64,000 nucleotides of DNA, from contig JAOVFP010000010.1 in the NCBI GenBank assembly GCA_025738555.1, forward strand, positions 1,426,001-1,490,000. The letters are read 5' to 3'. The translations under genes were made by a program, and so were the position numbers. The notes beneath the pieces were generated by a model. The model saw only the letters and a list, made by a program, of their open reading frames with translations, had not been told where the DNA came from and made no database searches. Shown here piece by piece: positions 46,091 through 58,726 of the stretch. The first letter of the stretch is position 1. Each line of letters opens with the position of its first letter. The stretch comes from Cyathus striatus. Lineage: Eukaryota > Basidiomycota > Agaricomycetes > Agaricales > Nidulariaceae.

Positions 46091-47619
46091 CCGTTACTAA
46101 ATTCAAGCCCCCCCTGGTCGTGTTTTTCGGTAACGTACCCTAACGATTACGTACTTAGAAGTGGATTCAGCGCAGGACCCGAAAGCGCCCATAGATGATA
46201 GAGGTATGATACCAATCCACGTAAATTTTGGGACTTTTGGACCTATATTGGAGGACAGTCCGCATATATTTGATCAATTTTCGGCCAATAGGTAGGGTGG
46301 AAAATCCGCGTATGGAATGGCATGCAGAGGAGGTACCATTCACTGTCCACGTACAATTGAGTAGTCCGGCGCCAAGGGTTGGCGGAAGGCGCCGCCGCGC
46401 AGAGCACCCCTTGTTGCTTACAAACTACAAGATGACCCTGCTCATTGTCAAAAGAGTGTGTCATGTACATGAGCTCCCATAGTTATCACCAAATTTGAGT
46501 ACAACAGCCCTGTTTTTTTGTCCGAAATGGTACAGAGTCAACAAAGTTCTGTGCAAATAAGCTCAGGGTAACATTTTTATCCAACTGTTGCATGTCCTGA
46601 TTCCAGTTACTCAAGCTCGCATCACAAAAATAAGCAGGGCAGTAGTGGGAAGGCACTTGCGACCAGAATGAGAACCATGACACCGCTCAAACATGAAATC
46701 TATAGACAGTACTAAACAATGTAAAAGTTTAAAGATGAAAGAAAGAGACAAGAAAAGACGAAGATTTGTGTTGGATTTGTGTTTTCATCGGCTATAAGTC
46801 GAAAAGTGAGGGAGCGAGAAGCTTATGTATTAACCAAATGCAGAAGTTCTTTGTAACAGAATAAAGGAACTTCCGACTACTTTATAGATAGACAAGTATT
46901 AATTTTTTTTAGTTCATACATTACTTTATACATAGGATCTTTTACTTAAGCACCTGCAACAGATTTTGGCGCTTATAAAGCACTTAACAAGGTCGGAGGA
47001 CGAAATCTGCGTATAACTCACCAATTTTGGAGGTATTATCCTTATGCCGCCAAAATCTGTCCGCATATCAATTTTCGAGTCTGTCCCTCAACCTCTATGG
47101 GAGTTTTCAGGGGTCCTTTCAGCGCTACAGCTTCAGTGCTTTAGTGAAAGTCCGTCTGTCAACTTCAAGTATGTGTAAATCAGTAGTACCACACATAATT
47201 ACTGTATGCTTAATATTGACTTGATTAATGAATGAAAAAGTAGTGGGCAAATTTGAAAGTGAATGGAGTAAGATAAAACTATCATCTGTGTTTCCTACCA
47301 ACCAAAGCCGTAGCTAGTTAAGGATGTAGGTTATGCATGTCAAATTCATATAGATATTCAATGAGGCTTCTTGCTATGCGTCACTTTTCACGAACTTTGA
47401 ACGCTCGAATAACACGAGCACGAAAACACGATCACCAATTTCAGACTCCGCTCTGCCATACCTCGGCGAAGCGTGACACCTTCCAAAAACATCAGAACGA
47501 ATCCTGGGCTTGCATTGACAAAATAAAGTGATATTTATGTTCTATACTATTCACTGTAGGTATGTGCCAAAATTTGAGTATATTCGGGGTCGGGAAGGTG
47601 GAGAAAAATGAGTTACAAA
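46091..47619. other. Intergenic, no gene seen
   Basis: AT-rich with short frames. It is bounded by related inverted arms (46046-46085 and 47620-47745), so it might be the decayed inside of one element. Confidence 0.4.
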
Positions 47620-47760
47620 AATAACACGACCTTCTGATAAACCCGAGCATCTGATTGACGATAGTATTTACACGTAGACACACAGGAACAAACAGGTTTT
47701 CGGAAAATTCCACCTGCAGTTAATTATGCAAACGACCTTGGTCAGTTGAAAGTTGACGCG
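47620..47760 (-). repeat. Inverted-repeat arm, copy 3
   Basis: Reverse complement of 41575-41650 (aacctgtttgttcctgtgtg...) joined to the reverse complement of 46046-46085. It therefore shows the order of the element before it was split at 46.05 kb. Confidence 0.7.
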
Positions 47761-48435
47761 GACGTGTCACGTAAGCTTAAGTAACTTAAGCACAGACCAG
47801 AACACGTGGCCCACGGCCCGTGCAGCGTGGGTTGGCGACAGAATTTACCACGGTGATAAGTTATCGAACCCCTCATAATTCCACCTGAGCCCAATGTATG
47901 ACTTTCGCAGATTATGGTTTTTGAGGGGCATTCGAGGTCCTACATAGTAAATTTAAATAGGTGGACCAAAACCCGTATGGGTTTCTTATGGCCTCCTATG
48001 GCCTTAGTGGGATATAAGAAAGGTGCGGCTAAAGTGCAACTTTACTTACGGTGGCATGGTAAAGTCATATGTTACACGTGTTATGCTGCATGCACAACTT
48101 ATGGATGACAACGTGTAGGCTTCAATTGGGGTTCATCTTTCAAGATATGAAACACGGCAGAAACTTCGGAAGGTGGGCAGTATGTGATGAATATTCTCTA
48201 GCTAAGTTCGTACCGACCACGAGGAATGGTAAACACACTTATGTATATATCAAATTGTGTGGGTTTAACGTTAACATTCATGCCTTCTAATGAAACGCAG
48301 GTATTGATGCTTTATATCTCCTCGGTATGACTCATATATATGCTATTTATCTCTTTTTCTCATCAGACTCTCTGTGACTATAGGCAATGCATGATATTCC
48401 GTGCGCAACATACTAAAATTTCGAATCACACTGTA
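47761..48435. other. Intergenic, no gene seen
   Basis: No recognisable feature; downstream of the minus-strand gene at 48436. Confidence 0.4.
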
Positions 48436-49146
48436 CTACAAATCTAGCGACCATGACCCCAAGCCTGAAAGGTTCGTCACATTCTTCGTGATCTTTGTAG
48501 TGTCCGACTTCGCTCCTTCCATCAGCGTAGCCGTTTGGCTCTTGACATATTTGTGGTTGGTTTCCATCACACGCTCAGCAAGCGTAAATCCGGTGTTCGA
48601 GGAGATAGTAATATCACCTAGGCCGGAATTAAGCACCTTCCTAAGTTCCTGGTTTCCTTGTGCATGGTTGAATATCCTGGCATTGTATTCAGGGTTATAT
48701 TGATCCATCTCTGAGAAATATGGCAATATATACAGATGATAAATATATATAAATTACCAGGAGCATACAAACTCACCTTCATCTTGTTCATCTTTCCAAT
48801 TCAACATATCGAGATTACTCGACCCATCGAGCTTAAATGTAAATTTCCCTCCGCCAACATTCTCTACACGGTCAGCACGTATAGTTCCGTTGCTGTAACC
48901 ACTGTATGCGTGTGCATTGGCATTTGCGCCATATTTGTCCGTGAATCTGCCAGCTCTATCAATCCATTTCTGCGCATCGGCCGGATTAGTGTTGCCGGTC
49001 AATTCGATGTTGACGATATTGCGGCCAGCATTGCTATGCTCTCCCCCGCTGATGGTTATGTTGCTCACGTTTGCGTACATAGACGCAGTGGGGCCATGAC
49101 GTTCGTTGCGGTTGGTGGGAAGTGGGTTGTTGTCTCTGTCCGACAT
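48436..49146 (-). CDS. Small unknown protein (214 aa, two exons)
   Basis: Exons 48777-49146 and 48436-48710 (66 nt intron, GTGAGT..CTCAG) join to 215 codons. The start MSDRDNNPLPTNRNE is chosen because the frame upstream is low-quality. The N-terminal third has a Gly/Asn strand-like motif (ANVSNITISGGEHSNAGRN then IVNIEL); the rest is polar and helical (AERVMETNHKYVKSQTATLM). No signal peptide or membrane segment. I do not recognise the family. The Gly/Asn motif resembles the short N-terminal piece seen before NB-ARC or NACHT domains in some basidiomycete NLRs (weak, from memory). Confidence 0.7.
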
Positions 49147-49683
49147 GGTCGATGGAGATGGATGAAATGGAATGCCAGCAACCTGGTGGACTTTATACGC
49201 ATGCATTATCGGATCTGACCAGCGCCAATGGTTACTTGAACATATAAGTCCTGCCTAATCTAGAAGATCAAAAGATTTTTCTGTAGTGTGCAAAGGGCCA
49301 GCAGACATCAAGCAGACATCAAATGTCCGCGAAATGAGCGCTAGTAAGTCGTAGGATTCCCATAGGTGTCACTGGCGGCGCCTGTTTATAATTGTAACTT
49401 GCCTGTGAAGTTTAAATATTGACCCTGGGGTTGATTCGTCATTGAGTTTCCAATCGATTACACTTTAGATGTGAGTGCGTGCTACACTTTCTACATGATG
49501 GGATATTTATACATTTCTTTGAGACAATGTTCATATTTTTGAAGTCCACGACTCAGAATCGTGAGTGAACGCTCAAAGTCACATGGTTGTATCACGTCCG
49601 TTGCATCCTGACTTTTTCAGAAACGTCCTCTCGGCCACCACAGCGTATTACGATTACATCTTATATGAGCTTTTAATCGTCTT
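49147..49683. other. Intergenic upstream of the 48436 gene
   Basis: No gene or repeat recognised. Confidence 0.35.
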
Positions 49684-50240
49684 TGATCGCGTTTGAAGCT
49701 GAAGAGCCTCTATCCGACATGACTTAAGACATTATATTAGGTTTGTTCAAACCTCTATTTTTACCTTCACAGTCCTGATGTTCCTTTATAGTGATCATCG
49801 TTTCGGATTCCGCCTACACGTGTAGCGGTCTATCTAGACCCTATTTGCCTTTACCGGCCTATTACTTTGTGTAATAAGATGCAATACCATTTTGTAAAAA
49901 TTATGTCTCCGCTACGTTAGTATGGTATGTGGCGAGTACGCAACGTCGTAATATCATCTTTGCTTCATCGACTACGACTTGGTACCCGGTTGATTAAGAT
50001 ATGCTCAACATATTGTTTTGACTAGTTTTTCACTCCTTTCGCTTTGAGTGTAAGAACATCTGTCTATGATGTGAAGGGCGTTAGGTAAGGGAAATTCTAT
50101 CTTTACTGTGCTTTCAAGTCAGTCGGACGAAATTTTTCTTCAGCCTCAGAAAATGTGAAACGAGACATATTATGTAATATATGCGATCACTCTCATACTA
50201 AAGCAACCCTAAGGTCTTCTCTTGAACCCCTACTGCGGCT

Positions 50241-50510
50241 AGTGATGTTCCGACACCACAGTGACACCGTGACACCTTGACACCGACGGCACTGTCTGAC
50301 AGTGTCTGACATTTCAGTGGTGTCAGTGCGTGACCTCATAACTCACATGTAGAGTAATAAAATATCCGCTTTTCGACATAATTATTGAAATATGGACATT
50401 AATTCCCGCTGCTCCAGGTTTCATGGCCACGCACTGACACCTAGTGTTGAAGTGTCGGAGTTGTCTGACTCTTTTGTCAGACACTGTCAGACATGTGTCG
50501 GAACATCACT
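50241..50510. mobile_element. 270 bp inverted-repeat MITE
   Basis: Ends AGTGATGTTCCGACAC and GTGTCGGAACATCACT are 16 nt perfect inverted repeats. Inside each end are several GTCTGACA/GTGACACC words in opposite orientation. No open frame. It is absent from tandem unit 2. The target duplication is unclear. Confidence 0.7.
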
Positions 50511-51673
50511 GACTTAGTCTGTGGCAGCTACACACCTTGAATGGTAATAATCCATTCAAATACCCAATCTGAATGAAGAGACCACTATTTCATGATGTTT
50601 CATCAATATTTTAGCCTAGTATATCCGGAAATAACCCCTGGTTTTTTCGGTCACCTGTAGAAAACTGAAACATCGTGGGAAAAAACGAGATAACATCGTA
50701 AATCGCGTTTTTTTGGTGGGTTTCCTTCTTTAAAAAAATATTAGAAAAATGTACAAAAATTTTCTTGACCAAAACGGGACGTGCAAGGGAGTTTCAGGCA
50801 CTACTTAAATCTGCTTCCTATCACTACTCCCACGTCTAAGTTTTAGTGCTGCCAACTGTGAAGCTTTGAAGCATGTGAAGTATGTCACAGTACGTAAAAT
50901 GTCGCTCCACTGTCACTTTACTGCACTCTGCGGCAGCACTACGTGACGATCCAACCCACCATATCTCCATTCATAGGATATTCATCACAGAAGTGCTGTG
51001 CTCGGCTGGAGCTTAGTTCTTTACGGTGATTATCATTTCAACTACATACATACAGGGTACATATATTGGGGCGGCACGTAAGGACCTTACAGTTGTGAGA
51101 GGGGGAATCCCATGTAGTAAAGTGTAAATATTAAGAATACTGTAATTATATAAATGATAAGTAGGACCAAAATGTTATCAGAGCACTTGTATGTAAGTAT
51201 CTAATCGGTTCCACGCAACGACGCTTAGATTCCAATATTATAAATCTCGCATGCGAGTGCGCACAAGTTTTAAATACAACATTCGCGTTTAATTTTTCTG
51301 AGCTTTCTCTAGCAATCTCCCGAATAAGTAATATGTTATTATTAATATAGTGACACGGTTACGTTATCGTTACTTTTTTGTGGCGGTCCTAAAGAGGTTT
51401 AAATACTTGGGACACTTTCTCACTCTTCTGACATCCACCACTACTATCCCACCGTTTTCTCCCACTCCACTCGCAGAATCGCGACAAAACGCAGTACTGA
51501 ACTGCGTCAAATTTGCTTCGTCTAACGGTTTTCTATTTCCCTTGTTCGTTTCTCTTTGCTGCCTCTCTCTGCATATTCGTAATCTGTTACTTTACCTTCG
51601 CCACCCAACTTAACATCTCTTCGCGTGCTATCACACACACTCTGGCCTCGTGACAATTCTACCATCTATAGTC
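50511..51673. other. Upstream region of the unit 1 gene
   Basis: From about 51000 it aligns with 55110-56092 of unit 2 except for the MITE there. CT-rich stretches at 51420-51610 just before the start codon resemble a fungal core promoter. No separate gene seen. Confidence 0.5.
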
Positions 51674-53933
51674 ATGGCATTTTCCAACCCTATACCCAAT
51701 AAAATTCTTCAAGTTATTCCTCGCGGAAAGACCGCCGATAATGTGCAATACACGGAATTCCACAACGACGGAGAGCCAAGTCCTAACCTTGGGAAACTCG
51801 GAGATGTATACATTGATACTACATCAACAAAAATTTCCATGTATGGAAAACTAGAAACTGGTTGGGTGAAGTGGGCAGGTCCAGAAACTCAATACCTCCC
51901 CTATATGCCACACCCAACTATACAAGGATTAATCCTATGTTGTAATCCAGACAATGGGGTTATAGGGTGGAGAGAAAATGCAGATGTTTCATCTTTTTTA
52001 GGTATGAATGATTTATAAGACTGGATGCTATTGGTTTACACCTTCATTGTTGTGAAGAATACCCGTCAACATCAATAGTGCTAGCTACTGCATTGAATAA
52101 AAGAACCAAGAATAAGCGAAAACAACCACCAGAACCATCAAGATCTACCGGGAATCCTCCTGGGAAAAGATCAAATACCTCAGTAATCACCAATAGTGTT
52201 AATAATCACCCACCTCGGGATAATCGTTCTGGTTAGTCTTTGACAATGCTATCAGAGTAGATTTTTCTCACACCTTACCTTCAGGCCATGATTTACAAGG
52301 TAATGTCCTTTCTATTTAAATTGGAATGATGTTAACATAAAATGCAGTTGGATATGCCAGTTTACCCCAACAACAGATGATGCCACCTGAGTCATCCTTT
52401 AACACAAGTCATGCTAGTACTTCTTTTACATCAAATATCTCCCCAAATGCCTTTCTTGTCAATGGAAGCTTATTTGAAAACCTTTTATCTGGTTCTCCGG
52501 TGTCTCTGCAACGGAACCAGTCTGGACCTTCCAGCAACCAACATGCAACAAACATATCCCTTACTTCTGAGCATCCAAGTAGGACTAATCAATACTCTAT
52601 AAACTTCACAGATCTATCTCAGCAAATTAACTCTCTTGCTAATGCAGGAGGAGTCCGAGGATTATATGATATTTCATTTGGGCTGATGCAGAAGCTGCAG
52701 CAAATGACACTCAGAGAAAATGCTGTCGGACAAGCTTTAGCCCACTTGGTAGTTGAAAATCAAGCCCTCACAGAATTAAAACAGGGAGAAGAACTGCTTA
52801 GAATAAAGGCAGAAATAGATGCTACAATGCTGAGAGATTTATGTGTAGATGTGTTGGATGTGGATATGCACAAGGAGCTGGAAGCAGGAGATGATGAAGC
52901 ACTGCTTGCACTGCTAAAAGCAAGGGTCGATGAGGTCAAGGAGCAAAAGTCAAGGATTTTAATGGCTGAAAAAGAATGTTCTAGGCTGAAGGAGGAAGAG
53001 GAGGAACGAGAAAAGGCGGAGAGAAGCTTATGGGAAGCTGTACAGGGTCATTCTGAAGATGGTTCAGCTCCCTCTTCAATTGAAGTCCTCGAGCATGCAC
53101 TTCATCAAATACAATATCTACGCGAGGAAAATGAACTATTAAAACTGGTAACCGAAGAAGCCAGAAATGCCCCGGTCTCAGCGTACAGTGATATGTCAGT
53201 AATGGTATGTATCTTTTCTTATTCACTTACATCGATCTGACTGAATCGCTTCAGACAGAAATTAACTACACGACAAACCAAGGTTCAGCTGTAAGCTCTC
53301 AGTCTCCATTACGAGATGAAGAAACTACGGATACGGAACACGAAGAAACATTCCACTCGCCCGAATGTTCATTGTGTACACATGAACCAGCTATAACGTC
53401 TCAACTAGAAGAAGTAGAACTTGTACCCGAATGTGAACCAGTTATAACATCTCAACTAGAAGAAGTAGAACTTGAACCCGAACGTTCACTGTGTACACAT
53501 GAAACAGTTATAACGTCTCAACTAGAAGAAGTAGAACTTGAACTAGCACCGCCGGAATATCCTGTATGTACCTTACCAGACAACCACGTCAGGCTCGAGC
53601 GACAGCACAGTCCAGACGTATTGGAAGGCTTTAGATCCCTCGACCCTTCATCAGAGCACGAAACGGAGGATATATTGACAGAAGAACAACTAAACGCCAT
53701 ATTCAAGCAAATCGACGACAGGAAATTGTGTACGATATGCTTGTATGCCCCTCCTTCTTTCCCTTTACAGCTTACGTTCTAACTGGAATATTAGAACCGG
53801 ATCAATAGAAGAATACATCGAAATTCCCCCCTCGCACGATGAACTACGCGTTGTCCTTACGCAGCATTGCGTAACTAAACACGGGGATATTCTCGATGTA
53901 CTTCGTGGGTTAACAGCGGATGAAATTATGTAG
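51674..53933 (+). CDS. Unknown coiled-coil protein, family member 1 (666 aa, six exons)
   Basis: Exons 51674-52001, 52058-52231, 52285-52299, 52348-53204, 53255-53742 and 53795-53933 join to 667 codons. The N-terminal ~100 residues (MAFSNPIPNK...GDVYIDTTSTKISMYGK, WVKWAGPETQYLPY) look like a compact domain. A basic NLS-like stretch KNKRKQPPEPSR follows, then a Ser/Asn-rich linker, a coiled coil (about 280-430; RDLCVDVLDVDMHKELEA..., REENELLKL) and acidic repeats of ITSQLEEVELE (three). The C-terminal module is EEQLNAIFKQIDDRKLCTIC...LTQHCVTKHGDIL. I know no function; a nuclear protein is plausible. The intact paralogue at 56093 shares every intron. Confidence 0.8.
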
Positions 53934-54189
53934 CGAAACAAGTAATATTGTACTCTTCGTTTTTCGTAAATTGAGTAAAGAGGTATAATGTAATTTGTAG
54001 TACTTAACTTCGAGAAGTGGACACTTGAGTTGTGCCAGTAACGATCATTAACTAAGTCAGACATACCACCTCCAACGAAGCCCATGATCACCTCATCCAA
54101 TTCAAAACATTGAAAGTCCAATATGCAATAATAAACTACAAAAATACAAAGACAATCCATCCATCTCAACCTGAATGAAATACCTAAGC

Positions 54190-54460
54190 TAAGCTAATTT
54201 AAAAAAGTGTCCTGTTCGACAGCATATGTATAACAGCGATGTAAAATAAAACCGTCCTAATCAATGCCCAATGCAAAGTACCTCCAACTCCCATCCCAGA
54301 CGAAAAGCAAAGCAACGCTAAGAACACAGTACCCAGCGAAAGCATAAGCCCAAATGCACCGCTACTCCCCTCAGACGAAAAGCAAAGCCACAACAGTAGC
54401 TGCAGCGAGGACTAATGAAGGCTTCGTACCCAACGCTGCAGTACTCCCACTCTCTCCACT
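54190..54460 (-). pseudogene. Glyoxal oxidase 3' end fragment at the duplication border
   Basis: Aligns with 58590-58816, which spans the 3' flank and last codons of the glyoxal oxidase at 58727 ('gacgaaaagcaaagccacaa', 'gcagcgaggactaa.gaaggc'). Homology stops at 54460 inside the coding sequence, so the tandem duplication break lay within the oxidase gene. The word gacgaaaagcaaagc occurs twice here (54299 and 54374). Confidence 0.75.
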
Positions 54461-55261
54461 ATCGTGTCCGCTGCATTATGATATGGTTATAATTCCAACT
54501 TCTTCAAGCTTGATCAAGGCTTGTATAACGTCCTCTCAGCCGCTGCACTGCTGATTCATCTCTGATAACCTTATCATGATCACGTTTGAAGCTGAAGAAC
54601 CACTATCCGACGTGACTTAAGACATTATCTTAGGTTGTTCAAACCTCCATTTTTACCTTCACAGTCCTGATGTTCCTTTACAGTGATCATCGTTTCGGAT
54701 TCCGCCTACACGTGTAGCGGTCTGTTTAGGCTCTATTTCCTTTACCGGCCTGTTACTTTGTGTAATAGGATGCAATACCATTTTGTGAAACTTATGTCCC
54801 CACTACATGTGGTGAGTATGCAACATCGTAATATCATCTTTGTTTCATCAACTACAACCTAGGACCCGGGGGATGGATAGAGATTCAGGTGACCATATGT
54901 ACCTCTAAGGATGATTAAGATATGCTCAACATATTGTTTTCACTAATTTTTCACGCCTTTTGCTCTAAGTCTAAGAACATCTATCTGTGATGTCACATGT
55001 GAAGGGGATTAAGTATGGAAACGATCACATTTAGGATAAAGTATGTTTCAGGTACCAAATATGCTTTGTATCACGACTCCCACGTCTAACCCACCTCTAT
55101 CTCCATTCCTTCTGTTACTCATCACAGAAATGCTGCGCTCGGCTGGAGCTTACTATTCACGTTGCTTATCATTTCAACTACAGGGTACATATACTCATTA
55201 GAACCTTATAGCTGTGGGAGGGGGAACCCACGTGGTGAAGTAAGTATAAATATTAAGAATA

Positions 55262-55577
55262 CTGTACTAATCAAATCAGATCGCCGGTCACGCGTCACGC
55301 AGCCCCTCTGACGTGACGAAATTTGGATTATATCACGCGTCACGATGACAACTGGCGAAAGGTCCAGATGTTATGTCACATGAATTCGATGAAATTGCTC
55401 ATTTTAGTGGTCAAAAAATGAAAATTTTCCTCAGAAGTAACGTAAAAAAAAATTTCTGGTGAAAAATGCAATATGTCACGCCAGAAACTTGGTAAGTGGC
55501 GAAAGCTTGACTTTGGCTTGACTCCGTTGGAACTGTCACGCACATTGAGGGGTGACGCATTGATTTAATTAGTACAG
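55262..55577. mobile_element. 316 bp TA-target MITE with empty site in unit 1
   Basis: Inverted ends CTGTACTAAT(C/T)AAATCA and TA on both sides (55260-55261, 55578-55579). Unit 1 reads 'aagaatactgtaattat' at 51133-51149 with a single TA, which is the unoccupied site. The interior has GGTCACGCGTCAC-type words also found in the element at 12772. No open frame. Confidence 0.88.
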
Positions 55578-56092
55578 TACTGTAATTATGTAAATGATAA
55601 GTGGGACCAAAATGTTATCAGAGCGCTAGTATGTAAGTATCTAATCGGTTCCGCGCAACGACGCTTAGATTCAAATTTGGTAAATCTCACATGCGAGTGT
55701 GCTCAAGTTTTAAATCACGTTTAATTTTTCTGAGTTTTCTCTAGCAATTTCCTGAATAAGTAATAAATTATTATTAATATGGTGACAGGGTTACGTTATC
55801 GTTACTTTTTTGTGGCGGCCCTAAAGAGGTTTACTTGGGACATCTTCTGACATCCACCACCACCATCCCACCGTTTTCTCGCACTCTGCTCGCAGAATCG
55901 TGATAAAACGCAGTACTGGACCGCGTCAACTTTGCTTCATCTAGCGGTTTTCTATTTCCCTTGTTCCTTTCTCTCCGCTGCCTCTCTCTGCGTTCTTGTG
56001 GTCTGTTACTTTACCTTCGCCACCCAACTTGACATCTCTTCGCGTGCTACCACACACACTCAGGCCTCGTGACAATTTTACCATATATAGTC

Positions 56093-58296
56093 ATGCCATC
56101 TCCCAACCCTATACCCAAGAAATTTCTTCAAATTATTCATCGCGGAAAGCCCACCGATGATGTGCCGTACACGGAATTCCACAGCGACGGAGAGCCAAGT
56201 CCTAACCTTGGGGAACTCGGAGATGTATATATTGATACTACATCAGCAAAAATTTCCATGTATGGAAAACTAAAAACTGGTTGGGTGAAGTGGGCAGGTC
56301 CAGAAACTCAATACCTCCCCTACATGCCACACCCAACTATACAAGGATTAATCCTATGGTGTAATCCAGACATTGGGGCTATAGGGTGGAGGGCAAGAGC
56401 AAAAGTTTCATCTCTTTCAGGTATGAATGATTTATAAGACTGGATGCTATTGGTTTACACCTTCATTGTTGTGAAGAATACCCATCAACATCAATAATGC
56501 TAGCTAGTGCATTGAATAAAAGAACTGAGAAGAAGCGAAAACAACCACCAGAACCATCAAGATCTACTGGGAATCCTCCTGGAAAAAGATTGAATACATC
56601 TGTAACAACCAATAGTATTATTAATCATCCATCTCAGGATAATCATTCTGGTTAGTCTTTGATAATGCTATAAGAGTAGATTTTCCTCACACCTTACCTT
56701 CAGGCCATGATTTACAAGGTAATGTCCTTTCTATTTAAATTGGAATGATGTTAACATAAAATGCAGTTGGATATGCCAGTTTACCCCAACAACAGATGAT
56801 GCCACCTGAATCATCCTTTAACACAAGTCATACCAGCACTTCTTTTACATCAAATATCTCCCCAAATTCCTTTCTTGCCAATGGAAGAAGCTTATTTGAA
56901 AACCTTTTATCTGGTTCTCCAGTGTCCCCACAACTGAACCAGTCTGAACCATCCAGTAATGAACATGCCACAAGCATATCCCCTACTTCTGAGCATCCAA
57001 GTGGGACCAATCAATACCCTATAAACTTCACAGGTCTATCTCAGCAAATTAACTCTCTTGCTAATGCAGGAGGAGTCCAAGGATTATATGATATTTCATT
57101 TGGACTGATGCAGAAGCTGCAGCAAATGACACTCAGAGCAAATGCTGTCAGACAAGCTTCAGATCACTTGGTGGTTGAAAATCAAGCCCTCCTAGAATTG
57201 AAACAGGGAGAAGAACTGCTTAGAAGAAAGGCAGAAAGAGATGCTACAATGCTGAGAGATTTATGTGTAGATGTGTTGGACTTGGACATGCATCAGACAG
57301 CAGGAGATGACAAAGCACTGCTTGCCCTACTAAAAGGAAGGGTCAATGAGGTCAAGGTGCAAAAGTCAAGGCTTTTAATGGCTGAAAAAGAATATTCCAG
57401 GCTGAAGGAGGAAAAGGAGGAACGAATAGAGGCCGAGAGAAGCTTATGGGAAGCTGTACAGGGTCATTCTGAAGATGGTTCAGCTCCCTCTTCGATTGAA
57501 GTCCTCGAGCATGCGCTTCATCAAATACAACATCTACGCCAGGAAAATGAATTATTGAGGCTCGTAGCGGAAGTTAGAGAAGATCCGGTCTCAGCGTACA
57601 GCGATATGTCAGTAATGGTATGTATCTTTTCTTATTCACTTACATCGATCTGACTGAATCGCTTCAGACAGAAATTAACTACACGACAAACCAAGGTTCT
57701 ATAACAGCTGTAAATTCTCAGTCTCCATTACGAGATGAAGAAACCACGGATACGGAACACAAAGAAATGTTCCACTCGCCCGAAAGTTCATTGTGTGCAC
57801 ATGAACCAGCTATAACGTCTCAACTAGAAGAAGTAGAGCTTGAACTAGCATCGCCCGAGTGTCTACTGCGTACACATGAACCAGTTATAATGTCTCAACT
57901 AGAAGAAGTAGAACTTGAACTAGCATCGCCGGAATATCCTGTATCTACCTTACCAGACAACCGACAACACAGTCCGGACGTATTGGAAGGCTTTAGATCC
58001 CTCGACCCTTCATCAGAGCACGAAACGGAGGATATATTGACAGATGAACAACTAAACGCTATATTCAAGCAAATCGACGACAGAAAATTGTGTACAATAT
58101 GCTTGTATGCCTTTTCTTTTCAATCTTTCTCGTTTATGAAACTAACTGGAATATTAGAACTGGGTCAATAGAAGAATACATCGAAATTCCCCCCTCACAC
58201 GATGAACTACGCATTGTCCTGACACAACATTGCGTAACTAAACACAGGGATATTCTCGATTTACTTCGTGGGTTAACAGCGGATGAAATTGTTTAG
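56093..58296 (+). CDS. Unknown coiled-coil protein, family member 2 (647 aa, six exons)
   Basis: Exons 56093-56420, 56477-56650, 56704-56718, 56767-57617, 57668-58104 and 58158-58296 join to 648 codons. Same domain order as the gene at 51674: N-terminal domain (YGKLKTGWVKWAGPETQYLP), basic stretch KKRKQPPEPSR, coiled coil, acidic repeats and C-terminal LCTIC...HCVTKHRDIL. Exon 5 has two ITSQLEEVELE-type repeats instead of three, and there are small in-frame changes in exon 4. Both copies keep open frames over six exons, which argues that they are expressed and under selection. It is tail-to-tail with glyoxal oxidase (58727). Function unknown. Confidence 0.8.
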
Positions 58297-58726
58297 CGGG
58301 AGTGAGGGGATTGAAGCAAGTAAAGTAAATCAAGTAAAAGAGGTATAATGTAATATGTAGTACTTGACTGCGAAGGTGTGCACTTGAGATGCATGAATGC
58401 TGTGACCGAAGAACGAAAGAACACAAGACATACCAACTCCAACGAAACCCACAATCAATATCACACCTCATCCAATTCAATACGAAAAGTCCAATATGCA
58501 ATAATAAACTACAAATATCCAAAGACAATCCATCCCAGTCTTAAGTCTTAACCTGAATGAAATACCTAAGCTAAGCTAATTTAAAAAAGCGTCCTGTTCG
58601 ACAGCATGTAAGGTAAAAACCGTCCTGATCAATGCCCAATGCAAAGTACCTCCAACTCCCATCCTCAGAGCAACCAACGCTAAGAACGCAGTACCCAGCG
58701 AAAGCCGCCCCGAGCTCAAACTCCCC

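Larger units (their letters stand above)
49684..54460. repeat. Tandem duplication, unit 1
   Basis: Aligns with 54577-58816: shared start 'gat.cgtttgaagctgaag', shared promoter, the whole six-exon gene, and a short 3' piece of glyoxal oxidase. Unit 1 has about 700 bp not in unit 2 (about 50080-50790, including a MITE) and lacks the 316 bp MITE of unit 2. Confidence 0.85.

Noticed and set aside
48736..49218. 160-codon + frame
   Set aside because: Antisense to the two-exon gene at 48436-49146, whose splice junction keeps frame.
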